From positions 1 through 6,263 of the forward strand of contig JAICIG010000455.1 of assembly GCA_025924495.1 (NCBI GenBank): a stretch of DNA of 6,263 nucleotides, read 5' to 3'. Positions 1 through 5,696 of this stretch are shown here, piece by piece. The position numbers and the translations under genes were made by a program. The notes below the pieces were generated by a model. It saw nothing but the letters and a program-made list of their open reading frames with translations. It was not told the origin of the DNA and searched no databases. Position 1 is the stretch's first letter; the number at the start of each line of letters is the position of its first letter. This DNA comes from Pirellulales bacterium (GTDB lineage Bacteria; Planctomycetota; Planctomycetia; Pirellulales; JAICIG01).

Positions 1-2
1 AG

Positions 3-92
3 GTGGTCGCCGTCAGCGATCCGGCGCGGAAGCTTGGCATCTCGCCCGGCATGACCGGGCGCGAAGCGCTCGCCAAGATGTTGACCGGCTGA
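3..92 (+). CDS. C-terminal end of an unidentified protein (5' truncated by window edge)
   Basis: The frame starting at base 3 is open from the window edge to a TGA at 90-92 and encodes 29 residues, beginning VVAVSDPARKLGISPGM and ending in KMLTG. The composition (Val/Ala start, then a GMTGREAL segment that looks like a terminal helix) and the GC-rich third positions resemble real coding sequence. I do not recognise the family from so short a tail, so no function is given. The gene would run on the plus strand and ends 20 bases before the stop of the convergent thioredoxin-like gene. No hairpin terminator is evident in that 20-base gap. It could still be a chance open frame. Confidence 0.55.
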   Translation: MVAVSDPARKLGISPGMTGREALAKMLTG

Positions 93-112
93 GCGCTATA
101 ACCCCGACTCCG

Positions 113-1477
113 TCAGGTCTTCTTGCGGTTCTTGAGCGCCTTGTCGACGATCTGATCGAGTTCCTTCAGGCCTTGCTGTAAGTCGACGGGATAGAAACCG
201 ACGTGGTAGTGCAAGATTTTGCCGTCGGGTCCGACCACGACGAACAAGGGAAGCGTGGCGCCGACCAATCGCGGATCGCCCAATTGCTTAACCAGTGCGC
301 CGCCGTCGAACACAATCGGGTAGCTAAGGTTCATGAACGATTTCAGCTTGCGCACGCCCGTCGCGGCGGCGCCTCGCGTGGTCTCTTCTTCAAAACGGCC
401 GTCGACCGCAATGCCGTAGACTTGCAATCCCGCGGCCTTGTGGCGATTGAACAGGAACTCCAGATAGCCGACCTGTCCGTACGGCTCTTCGAGACGATCG
501 TTGCGATAATCCCAGAAGTGCAGCACCGTCACGTTGCCTGCGAGGTCCGCTTCGGAAAGCTTGTCCTGGTTCAGGCCGTTCAAAGCGAACTTCGGCGCCG
601 GCTGTCCTTGGAACTTGGCCGTCAACTCCTCGACAGCGCTGGCACGGCCAGCTTGAGCATCCAGATCGCGCGCTGCGGTCGAGATCAATTTCGCCAGCGG
701 CCCGTTGGCTGCAGCCTTTTCCAGGGCCGGCAAATGTTCCGCGAGCAGTTTTCGCTGCTCATCGCTCCATTCATTCGCTTCGCTTTGCGCCGGGCGATTG
801 AGCTTGGCGCGTAAGTCGACGAGCGCGGCAAAGGCGGCGGCCGTTTTAGCCGCGGTTTCCGGCTCGGCGGGTTCCGTGGCGACAAGTCGGGTTTGCAGGC
901 GGTATTCGGTTCCCATGTTCATGAACACGCGCTCGTCGATTCCGACCGCTAGCGGCGAGTCTTTGCCGACCCAGGCGGTGGCTTTCCGTCCGAAATTGTT
1001 CTGCACCTCAATCTGCCACGTTTCTCGCCCCTCGATCTTTTTTTCCTGCTCGACCTGATACTTTCGCCCATCCAGTTCCCAGGCCGAATCGGCGTTCAGC
1101 GTGCGATCGGGCGCCAACAGCGGCAAAGGAAGCGGCAACACGCTTGTGCCTTCGCCGTAGTCGTAAAACAAACTTGGTCCGGGCGAACCGCCAGCCTGGC
1201 CCTTGGCGTCCAGTTCCAACAGGCCGAAACGCTCTGACCACGGCCAGTGACCTTGCCCGCGCTCTTCCAGCAGCCAGTAGAGCTTGGTCCCCGCCTCGCT
1301 CGAGTCTGCGACAAAGTAGGTCACATCAAACATCTTTTGGGGTTCTGCCAGCGAGCGGTCGGGTCGCAACAGCGCCACGTTGCCCCGAAAAACCCACTGG
1401 GCGCCCGGTTCAAAATGCGCTTCGGCAGCCACGAGCGTGGGCAGGAGGGCCGCCACAGACATCAGGGCGGAGAGCAT
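113..1477 (-). CDS. Exported thioredoxin-fold (TlpA/AhpC-TSA-like) protein lacking CXXC
   Basis: This encodes a 454-residue protein. Residues 1-20 form a short hydrophobic leader (MLSALMSVAALLPTLVAAEA) with a likely signal-peptidase site near residues 18-20, although it has no basic N-terminal residues. Residues 21 to about 200 are a beta-rich region I cannot assign. About 210-290 is helical and rich in Ala, Glu and Lys. About 292-444 is a thioredoxin-like domain: the lead-in GQPAPKFALNGL, strand VTVLHFWDYRND (residues 316-327), strand LQVYGIAVDG, the cis-proline loop GATLP (Pro410), then LFVVVGPDGKILHYHVG. Where a thioredoxin has WCGPC this protein has WDYRNDRLE, and the whole 454-residue chain has no cysteine. 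Disulfide exchange chemistry is therefore excluded; a binding or structural role is inference. The start at 1477 is chosen because GAAGGA lies 6 bases upstream and the signal peptide begins there. The frame is also open to an ATG at 1555, but that would put 26 proline- and arginine-rich residues before the leader and has no ribosome binding site. The gene is divergent from rpmB. Confidence 0.85.
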   Translation of the reverse strand: MLSALMSVAALLPTLVAAEAHFEPGAQWVFRGNVALLRPDRSLAEPQKMFDVTYFVADSSEAGTKLYWLLEERGQGHWPWSERFGLLELDAKGQAGGSPGPSLFYDYGEGTSVLPLPLPLLAPDRTLNADSAWELDGRKYQVEQEKKIEGRETWQIEVQNNFGRKATAWVGKDSPLAVGIDERVFMNMGTEYRLQTRLVATEPAEPETAAKTAAAFAALVDLRAKLNRPAQSEANEWSDEQRKLLAEHLPALEKAAANGPLAKLISTAARDLDAQAGRASAVEELTAKFQGQPAPKFALNGLNQDKLSEADLAGNVTVLHFWDYRNDRLEEPYGQVGYLEFLFNRHKAAGLQVYGIAVDGRFEEETTRGAAATGVRKLKSFMNLSYPIVFDGGALVKQLGDPRLVGATLPLFVVVGPDGKILHYHVGFYPVDLQQGLKELDQIVDKALKNRKKT

Positions 1478-1483
1478 ACAGAT

Positions 1484-1489
1484 TCCTTC
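1484..1489 (-). promoter_or_regulatory. Ribosome binding site of the thioredoxin-like gene
   Basis: Read on the minus strand, GAAGGA sits 6 bases before the ATG whose first base is 1477. No comparable site precedes the upstream in-frame ATG at 1555, so this motif decides the start codon. Confidence 0.7.
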
Positions 1490-1665
1490 GAGTAAGGCGG
1501 GTGGTTGGGGGAGGCAAGGTTCGCGAGGACCGATTGACAGCCGGGGAGGTCGCATCGGCAGGGGTTGATTGTAGCCGCCGGTTTCTGAAAATACGATCTT
1601 TTTTACATTGCCGAGCCCTTACACCGCCGAGCCACGTCGGGAATAGTTCGCCCCGGCATTCCGGG

Positions 1666-1693
1666 TTGCACGTTCACGAGGCGCCGATATATT
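1666..1693 (+). promoter_or_regulatory. Candidate sigma-70-type promoter for rpmB-gatC (and possibly gatA-gatB)
   Basis: TTGCAC (1666-1671) and TATATT (1688-1693) are separated by 16 bases. The -10 box matches 5 of 6 consensus bases and the -35 box 3 of 6. Transcription would start near 1700, leaving a leader of about 45 bases before the rpmB start. This lies in the 268-base divergent spacer 1478-1745. The rest of that spacer holds the minus-strand ribosome binding site at 1484-1489 and a run of seven T at about 1598-1604 without a preceding hairpin. I see no convincing promoter for the minus-strand gene. Confidence 0.45.
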
Positions 1694-1734
1694 GGTGGTT
1701 TCGACTTTTTCCGTTTCGAGCACAGTAGTTACGC

Positions 1735-1738
1735 GGAG
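1735..1738 (+). promoter_or_regulatory. Ribosome binding site of rpmB
   Basis: GGAG ends 7 bases before the ATG at 1746. This supports the 112-residue start over the upstream in-frame codon at 1692, which would add 18 residues unlike any bL28 N-terminus and would place the start inside the candidate -10 box. Confidence 0.7.
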
Positions 1739-1745
1739 AGTTCAC

Positions 1746-2084
1746 ATGCCCAAGGCATGCGATGTTTGCGGCAAGGGTCCCCAGATCGGCAACTCGGTCA
1801 CGACCCGCGGTAAGGCCAAGTACTTGGGCGGCGTCGGCACCAAGGTTACCGGCATCACGCGCCGGCAGTTCAAGCCCAACCTGCAGCGCGTACGCGTGAC
1901 GGTCAAAGGCACGAACAAGTCGATGCGCGTCTGCACCCAGTGCCTGCGCAGCGGCGCGGTCACCAAGCTGGTGCAAGCGGCGCCCTTCAAGCTCCCGTCA
2001 GCCGAAGGCGGCGCGAAGGCGAAGCCCAAGGCCAAAACCAAGGCCAAAACCACGGGGAAAGCCCCAGCCGGCGCCAAGTCATGA
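1746..2084 (+). CDS. rpmB: 50S ribosomal protein bL28, with Lys/Ala-rich C-terminal tail
   Basis: This is a 112-residue structural protein of the large ribosomal subunit. It opens with MPKACDVCGKGPQIGN, followed by the basic core TRRQFKPNLQRVRV (residues 38-51), which is diagnostic of bL28. Two cysteine pairs, Cys5/Cys8 and Cys63/Cys66 (CDVC and CTQC), form the zinc ribbon of the cysteine-containing version of the family. Bacterial bL28 proteins are usually about 60-80 residues. Here residues from about 85 to 112 form an extra low-complexity tail of Lys, Ala, Pro and Thr with a repeated KAKT unit, reminiscent of histone H1-like tails. Such a tail could contact rRNA, but that is inference. The stop overlaps the gatC start as ATGA, so the two genes are almost certainly co-transcribed and probably translationally coupled. 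Confidence 0.95.
   Translation: MPKACDVCGKGPQIGNSVTTRGKAKYLGGVGTKVTGITRRQFKPNLQRVRVTVKGTNKSMRVCTQCLRSGAVTKLVQAAPFKLPSAEGGAKAKPKAKTKAKTTGKAPAGAKS
2028..2051 (+). repeat. 12-base tandem repeat, two copies, within the rpmB tail
   Basis: AAGGCCAAAACC occurs at 2028-2039 and again, identically, at 2040-2051. Related AAGGCGAAGCCC-type sequence lies just before it. The repeat keeps frame and encodes KAKT twice in the basic bL28 tail, which suggests growth of the tail by in-frame duplication. Confidence 0.8.
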
Positions 2085-2371
2085 GTCTCTCGCGAGAGCA
2101 GGTCGAAAAGGTCTCGCTGCTGGCGCGCCTGCGGCTGAGCGAGGTCGAACTGGAGCGGCTCACCGCGCAGTTGTCGCAAGTGGTCGACTACATGGACCTG
2201 CTCAGCGAACTCAACACCGAAGACGTCGAGCCAATGGCCCACGCTGTGGAGATCTCGAACGTCTTTCGCGATGATGAACTGCGGCCGAGTTTTGATCGCG
2301 CCGAAATGCTGGCTCGAGCGCCGCATGCCGATGGCGAGTTTTATCTCGTCCCTGCCGTGCTGGGCGAGTAA
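2081..2371 (+). CDS. gatC: Aspartyl/glutamyl-tRNA(Asn/Gln) amidotransferase subunit C
   Basis: This is a 96-residue protein of usual length for the family. GatC is the small subunit that wraps around GatA and tethers it to GatB. The sequence shows the typical N-terminal helical pair, with VEKVSLLARLRLSEVELERL followed by LSQVVDYMDLLSELNTEDVEP. Next come the NVFRDDELRPS segment (residues about 60-70) and the C-terminal GEFYLVPAVL, corresponding to the common FxVPxVL ending. The ATG lies in the ATGA overlap with the rpmB stop. No strong Shine-Dalgarno sequence precedes it, so translation probably depends on ribosomes finishing rpmB. Followed after 76 bases by gatA. Confidence 0.95.
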   Translation: MSLSREQVEKVSLLARLRLSEVELERLTAQLSQVVDYMDLLSELNTEDVEPMAHAVEISNVFRDDELRPSFDRAEMLARAPHADGEFYLVPAVLGE

Positions 2372-2375
2372 TCGT

Positions 2376-2396
2376 AAGGCGGGGTTGGCCCGCCTT
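2376..2396. repeat. Perfect hairpin just after gatC (8-base stem, 5-base loop)
   Basis: AAGGCGGG (2376-2383) and CCCGCCTT (2389-2396) are exact reverse complements around the loop GTTGG. The hairpin begins 4 bases after the gatC stop codon. The bases that follow (GGGCGTTG) are not a T-run, so this is not a classical intrinsic terminator. It may be an attenuator, an RNA-processing or stability element, or a copy of a dispersed palindromic repeat. Confidence 0.7.
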
Positions 2397-2409
2397 GGGC
2401 GTTGTTCGT

Positions 2410-2426
2410 GGTGGGCCAGGTCCACC
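2410..2426. repeat. Second short inverted repeat before gatA
   Basis: GGTGG (2410-2414) pairs with CCACC (2422-2426) around a 7-base loop. It lies between the 2376-2396 hairpin and the gatA start at 2448. The stem is short, so it means little alone, but two GC-rich palindromes in a 76-base spacer suggest a structured or repeat-derived linker. Confidence 0.4.
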
Positions 2427-2447
2427 CTGCTATGAACTGATCGAGCC

Positions 2448-3986
2448 ATGTCGTTGATCGCTGCTACCGCCGTCGAATCCCTGGCCCGGCTTGAGTCGGG
2501 CGAGATCAGCTCCGTCGACATCACGCGGGCATATCTCGATCAGATTAAAGCGCACGACGGCCGCATCGGCGCCTTTTTGCGCGATGACTCGCAGCGAGCC
2601 TTGGATCAGGCCGAACGCATCGACCAGCGCCGCAAGAAGGGCGAGCGCCTCGGCCGTCTGGCCGGATTGCCCGTGGCGGTCAAAGACTTGCTTTGCAGTC
2701 GCGGCGAATTGACCACCTGCGCCTCGAAGATTTTGGAAAACTTCGTCGCCCCCTACGATGCGACGGTGGTGGCGCGGTTGAAAGCCGCCGACGCCGTGCT
2801 CATTGGCCGCACCAATCTCGACGAGTTCGCCATGGGCGGCTCGACGGAGAACTCGGCCTTTCAGAAGACGCGCAACCCTTGGGACCTGGAGCGCACGCCC
2901 GGCGGCTCGAGCGGCGGCGCGGCGGCCTGCGTGGCCGCCTCGATGGCGCCCCTTTCGATCGGCACCGACACGGGCGGGTCGATTCGCCAGCCGGCAGGCT
3001 TGTGCGGCGTCACCGGGTTGAAGCCGACGTATGGCCGCGTCAGCCGTTACGGCCTGGTGGCGTTCGCCAGCAGTCTCGATCAGATCGGGCCCTTGGCGCA
3101 TACGGCCGAAGATTGCGCCTTGGCCCTGGAAGTAATCGCTGGCCACGACCCAATGGATTCGACTTCCGTCAATCGACCGGTCCACAGTTACACGGCCACG
3201 GTCGCGCAGCCGCTTGCTGGGTTACGGCTGGGGCTGGTCCGCGAGCATTTCGGCGAAGGTCTGACTTCCGAAGTCGAAGCGGCTGTGCGCGAAGCCGTGA
3301 AGGTTTACGAGTCGCTTGGCGCCAAAGTGAAAGAAGTATCGCTGCCGCACAGCAAGTACGGCGTGGCGGCGTACTACATCATCGCCCCCTGCGAGGCCTC
3401 CAGTAATCTGGCCCGGTATGACGGAGTGCACTACGGCCATCGCACCGATGAGAAAGCGATGCAGGCAGAACTCGCCGCCGAACGAGCCGAACTGGAAGCG
3501 GCCGGGAAGAAGCAAGAAGCCGACAATCTCGATACGCCGCTGGTGCGGCTGTACCGCCTGAGCCGCGCCGAAGGGTTCGGCGCCGAAGTGAAACGCCGCA
3601 TCATTCTCGGCACCTATGCCTTGAGCGCGGGCTACAGCGATCAGTATTACGTCAAAGCGCTCAAGGTCCGCCGCTTGATTCGCCAGGATTACGACAAGGC
3701 GTTTCAGGACGTCGATCTGATCATCGGTCCCGTTACGACCGCTCCGGCGTTCAAGATCGGCGAGAAGTCCGACGACCCGCTGTCGATGTATCTGGTCGAC
3801 CTGTACACGGTGAGCGCCAACCTGGCTGGCATCGGCGGCATCGCCTTTCCTTGCGGTTTCAGCTCCTCGGGGTTGCCGATCGGTTTGCAACTGCAGGCGC
3901 CGCCGTTCGAAGAAGAGCGGCTGCTGCGCGGCGCCCACATGTTCCAGCAAGCCACCGGCTGGCACACGAGAAGACCTACGCTCTGA
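2448..3986 (+). CDS. gatA: Aspartyl/glutamyl-tRNA(Asn/Gln) amidotransferase subunit A
   Basis: This is a 512-residue amidase-signature protein. GatA hydrolyses glutamine and channels the ammonia to GatB. The Ser-cisSer-Lys catalytic triad is intact: Lys79 in LPVAVKDLL, Ser154 in the GGSSGG loop (residues 152-157), and Ser178 in GTDTGGSIRQPAG. These positions match the numbering I recall for the S. aureus enzyme. The family stretches TNLDEFAMGGSTENSAF (122-138), GLKPTYGRVSRYG (190-202) and RAEGFGAEVKRRI (373-385) are present, as is the C-terminal NLAGIGGIAFPCG. Compared from memory with S. aureus GatA (about 485 residues), about 26 extra residues, rich in Glu, Ala and Lys, lie between RYDG (323-326) and RLSRAEGFG; residues about 335-366 probably form a helix. 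The ATG gives a standard GatA N-terminus; the upstream ribosome binding site is weak. The gene follows gatC by 76 bases containing two hairpins. Confidence 0.96.
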   Translation: MSLIAATAVESLARLESGEISSVDITRAYLDQIKAHDGRIGAFLRDDSQRALDQAERIDQRRKKGERLGRLAGLPVAVKDLLCSRGELTTCASKILENFVAPYDATVVARLKAADAVLIGRTNLDEFAMGGSTENSAFQKTRNPWDLERTPGGSSGGAAACVAASMAPLSIGTDTGGSIRQPAGLCGVTGLKPTYGRVSRYGLVAFASSLDQIGPLAHTAEDCALALEVIAGHDPMDSTSVNRPVHSYTATVAQPLAGLRLGLVREHFGEGLTSEVEAAVREAVKVYESLGAKVKEVSLPHSKYGVAAYYIIAPCEASSNLARYDGVHYGHRTDEKAMQAELAAERAELEAAGKKQEADNLDTPLVRLYRLSRAEGFGAEVKRRIILGTYALSAGYSDQYYVKALKVRRLIRQDYDKAFQDVDLIIGPVTTAPAFKIGEKSDDPLSMYLVDLYTVSANLAGIGGIAFPCGFSSSGLPIGLQLQAPPFEEERLLRGAHMFQQATGWHTRRPTL

Positions 3987-4021
3987 ACGCAAACAGGAGT
4001 GGCGAGGATGAACGCGGCGCA

Positions 4022-4101
4022 AAGTCGGAAGTCGGAATGCGGAATTCGGAAAGAAGAGGATCCCTTCATTATTCCGACCTCCGATTTCCGACCTCCGACT
4101 T
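4022..4101. repeat. Inverted array of heptanucleotide repeats between gatA and gatB
   Basis: The left arm is four contiguous 7-base units of the form NNCGGAA: GTCGGAA 4024-4030, GTCGGAA 4031-4037, TGCGGAA 4038-4044 and TTCGGAA 4045-4051. The right arm is four units in the opposite sense: TTCCGAC 4072-4078, CTCCGAT 4079-4085, TTCCGAC 4086-4092 and CTCCGAC 4093-4099. The right arm also repeats with a 14-base period. Arms 4022-4051 and 4072-4101 pair in one register with 25 of 30 complementary positions around a 20-base loop. The array takes up half of the 157-base spacer 3987-4143. No T-run follows, so it does not look like a simple terminator. It has no coding features of its own and resembles a dispersed intergenic element. 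Confidence 0.8.
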
Positions 4102-4130
4102 CGGTTCGACGATCCATTGGCATACGGCAT

Positions 4131-4134
4131 AAGG
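4131..4134 (+). promoter_or_regulatory. Probable ribosome binding site of gatB
   Basis: AAGG lies 9 bases before the GTG at 4144. It is a modest match but the best in the region. It could pair with CCTTA immediately downstream (TAAGG at 4130-4134, CCTTA at 4137-4141), although a two-base loop is too tight for a stable hairpin. Confidence 0.4.
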
Positions 4135-4143
4135 CCCCTTAGC

Positions 4144-5616
4144 GTGTCCGCTCCCTATACAGTTGTCATCGGTCTCGAAGTTCACGTTCAACTGCTCACG
4201 CAGACGAAGCTGTTCTGCGGCTGCAGCACCAGGTTTGGTGCGCCGCCGAATACGCAAACCTGCCCTGTGTGCACGGGCATGCCGGGCACGCTGCCGGTGA
4301 TGAATCGCCGCGCGTTCGAGCTGGGCCTGCGCACCGCGGTGGCGCTCAATTGCGAGATCGCCCGCTACACCAAGTGGGACCGCAAGCAGTATTACTATCC
4401 CGACTTGCCCAAGGGCTATCAGATCAGCCAGTTCGATCTGCCCTTCAGCTCCGACGGCTACCTGGAGATCAGCGATCCGAAGGGACGCTTCGAACCGAAA
4501 CGCGTCGGCATCATCCGCGCGCACCTGGAAGAAGACGCCGGCAAGAGCATGCACGACGAGCAGGCCGGCTCGGCCGACAGCAAGATCGACCTGAACCGCA
4601 CGGGCACGCCGCTGTTGGAAATCGTCTCGCAGCCCGACATGCGCTCGCCGCTGGAGGCCAAGGCGTATCTCACCGAACTCAAGCTATTGCTCACCTACCT
4701 GGGCGTAAGCGATTGCAACATGCAGGAAGGCAGCTTGCGCGTCGACGCCAACGTCAACCTGCACGTCAACACGCCCGACGGCCATGTGGTTCCGACGCCG
4801 ATCGTCGAGATCAAGAACATGAACAGCTTCCGCGCGGTCGAGCGCGCCTTGGCCTACGAGGCGGAGCGGCAGTACGAAGTCTTCAAAGAAACGGGCCAGC
4901 GGCTGGGCCAGGTCCCTAAGCAAACTCGCGGCTGGGACGACGTGGAGAACATCACTCGCGGCCAGCGCCACAAGGAAGAATCGAGCGACTATCGTTACTT
5001 TCCCGATCCCGACTTGGCGCCCGTGACCGTAACCGACGAACAGGTTGAAGCCGTCCGTGCTGCGCTCGGCGAACTGCCCGACGACCTGCGACATCGTTTG
5101 GAGCTGACCTACAGCATCACGCCCTACGATAGCGACGTGCTGGTCAACCAGGGGAAGTCGCTCGTCGATTACTACGTCGAGCTGGCCGAGCTGACGGGCG
5201 ACGGCAAGCTGGCCAGCAACTGGATGCAGCAGGACGTGCTGCGCGAGCTCAAGGAACGCAACCTCGCCATCGAGCAATTTCCACTCAAGCCCGCCGGCCT
5301 AGCCGAGTTGCTCAAGAAGGTCAAAGCCGGCGACGTGGACACCACGCGCGGCCGAGAGGTATTGCTTGCGATGCTCAACACCGGCAAGTCGGCCGAAGCC
5401 GTCATGGCCGAGATGGGCATCGAAAAGGTCGACGAGTCGGCCCTCTACGAGCTTTGCCGCGAGCTGGTCGCCGCCAATCCCAAGCTCGTCGCCGACGTGC
5501 AGGCCGGCAAAATGCAAGCCGCCGGCGCCTTTGTCGGTCAGGCCAAAAAGAAGAACCCCAACGTCAATCCCGCCCGCGTCCGCGAGATTTGTCTGGAGCT
5601 GATCGCGAAGATGTAG
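4144..5616 (+). CDS. gatB: Aspartyl/glutamyl-tRNA(Asn/Gln) amidotransferase subunit B
   Basis: This is a 490-residue protein that phosphorylates the side chain of tRNA-bound Glu (or Asp) with ATP and amidates it with ammonia from GatA. The N-terminus is the family hallmark VIGLEVHVQL, with Glu12 and His14. A zinc site follows: Cys25/Cys27 (CGC) and Cys40/Cys43 (CPVC). Further signatures are HLEEDAGK (127-134), DLNRTGTPLLE (149-159, the GatB family signature), EGSLRVDANVNL (195-206), EIKNMNSFRAV (222-232) and DYRYFPDPDL (282-291). Residues from about 340 to 490 are the helical tail plus YqeY-like domain that binds tRNA, ending in the typical GKMQAAGAFVGQAKKKN. Every key motif is intact. No ATG is available near the start. 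GTG at 4144 gives MSAPYTVVIGLEVHVQL, the usual family beginning, and is preferred over a TTG at 4117 that would add nine atypical residues. It probably shares the rpmB transcript, but the 157-base repeat-rich gap leaves room for its own promoter. Confidence 0.96.
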   Translation: MSAPYTVVIGLEVHVQLLTQTKLFCGCSTRFGAPPNTQTCPVCTGMPGTLPVMNRRAFELGLRTAVALNCEIARYTKWDRKQYYYPDLPKGYQISQFDLPFSSDGYLEISDPKGRFEPKRVGIIRAHLEEDAGKSMHDEQAGSADSKIDLNRTGTPLLEIVSQPDMRSPLEAKAYLTELKLLLTYLGVSDCNMQEGSLRVDANVNLHVNTPDGHVVPTPIVEIKNMNSFRAVERALAYEAERQYEVFKETGQRLGQVPKQTRGWDDVENITRGQRHKEESSDYRYFPDPDLAPVTVTDEQVEAVRAALGELPDDLRHRLELTYSITPYDSDVLVNQGKSLVDYYVELAELTGDGKLASNWMQQDVLRELKERNLAIEQFPLKPAGLAELLKKVKAGDVDTTRGREVLLAMLNTGKSAEAVMAEMGIEKVDESALYELCRELVAANPKLVADVQAGKMQAAGAFVGQAKKKNPNVNPARVREICLELIAKM

Positions 5617-5640
5617 GTCGGCACTCGTAGTCTTGTAAGC

Positions 5641-5654
5641 TACGCTTCAGCGTA
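5641..5654. repeat. Short palindrome after gatB
   Basis: TACGCT (5641-5646) and AGCGTA (5649-5654) are perfect reverse complements separated by TC. It sits 24 bases after the gatB stop in the 80-base convergent spacer 5617-5696. No T-run follows on either strand, so a terminator role is possible but not supported by the usual pattern. It could equally be a dispersed palindromic repeat. Confidence 0.5.
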
Positions 5655-5696
5655 ACACGACCACACGGAAGCCTTATGCGTCATTGGGTGATGCCG

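Noticed and set aside
203..814. Plus-strand open frame of 203 codons opposite the thioredoxin-like gene
   Set aside because: It lies entirely antisense to a gene with a signal peptide and a recognisable fold. Its translation has no domain pattern and it has no good ribosome binding site.
1478..1555. N-terminal extension of the thioredoxin-like protein from the ATG at 1555
   Set aside because: It would place 26 Pro/Arg-rich residues before the signal peptide, lacks a ribosome binding site, and is outcompeted by the ATG at 1477 with GAAGGA 6 bases upstream.
1534..1562. TTGACA at 1534-1539 on the plus strand as a promoter -35 box
   Set aside because: No -10-like hexamer follows at the right distance, and the site is about 200 bases from rpmB.
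2432..2440. Two-codon frame ATG-AAC-TGA just before gatA as a regulatory leader peptide
   Set aside because: It is too short to distinguish from chance and has no ribosome binding site.
1742..2524. Minus-strand open frame of 260 codons across rpmB and gatC
   Set aside because: It is antisense to two confidently identified genes and shows no recognisable protein features.
2430..3185. Minus-strand open frame of 251 codons opposite the gatA N-terminal half
   Set aside because: The plus strand encodes intact catalytic motifs here; the antisense product is Arg/Ala/Gly-rich without domains.
4024..4099. Heptad repeats considered as a CRISPR array or a degenerate insertion-sequence end
   Set aside because: The units are 7 bases, contiguous and without spacers, and no cas or transposase gene is nearby. 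There are no target-site duplications that I can see.
3222..4130. Minus-strand open frame of 302 codons covering the end of gatA and the repeat spacer
   Set aside because: It is antisense to well-conserved GatA sequence. Its N-terminus is made of the heptad repeat, and its composition is that of a GC-rich shadow frame.
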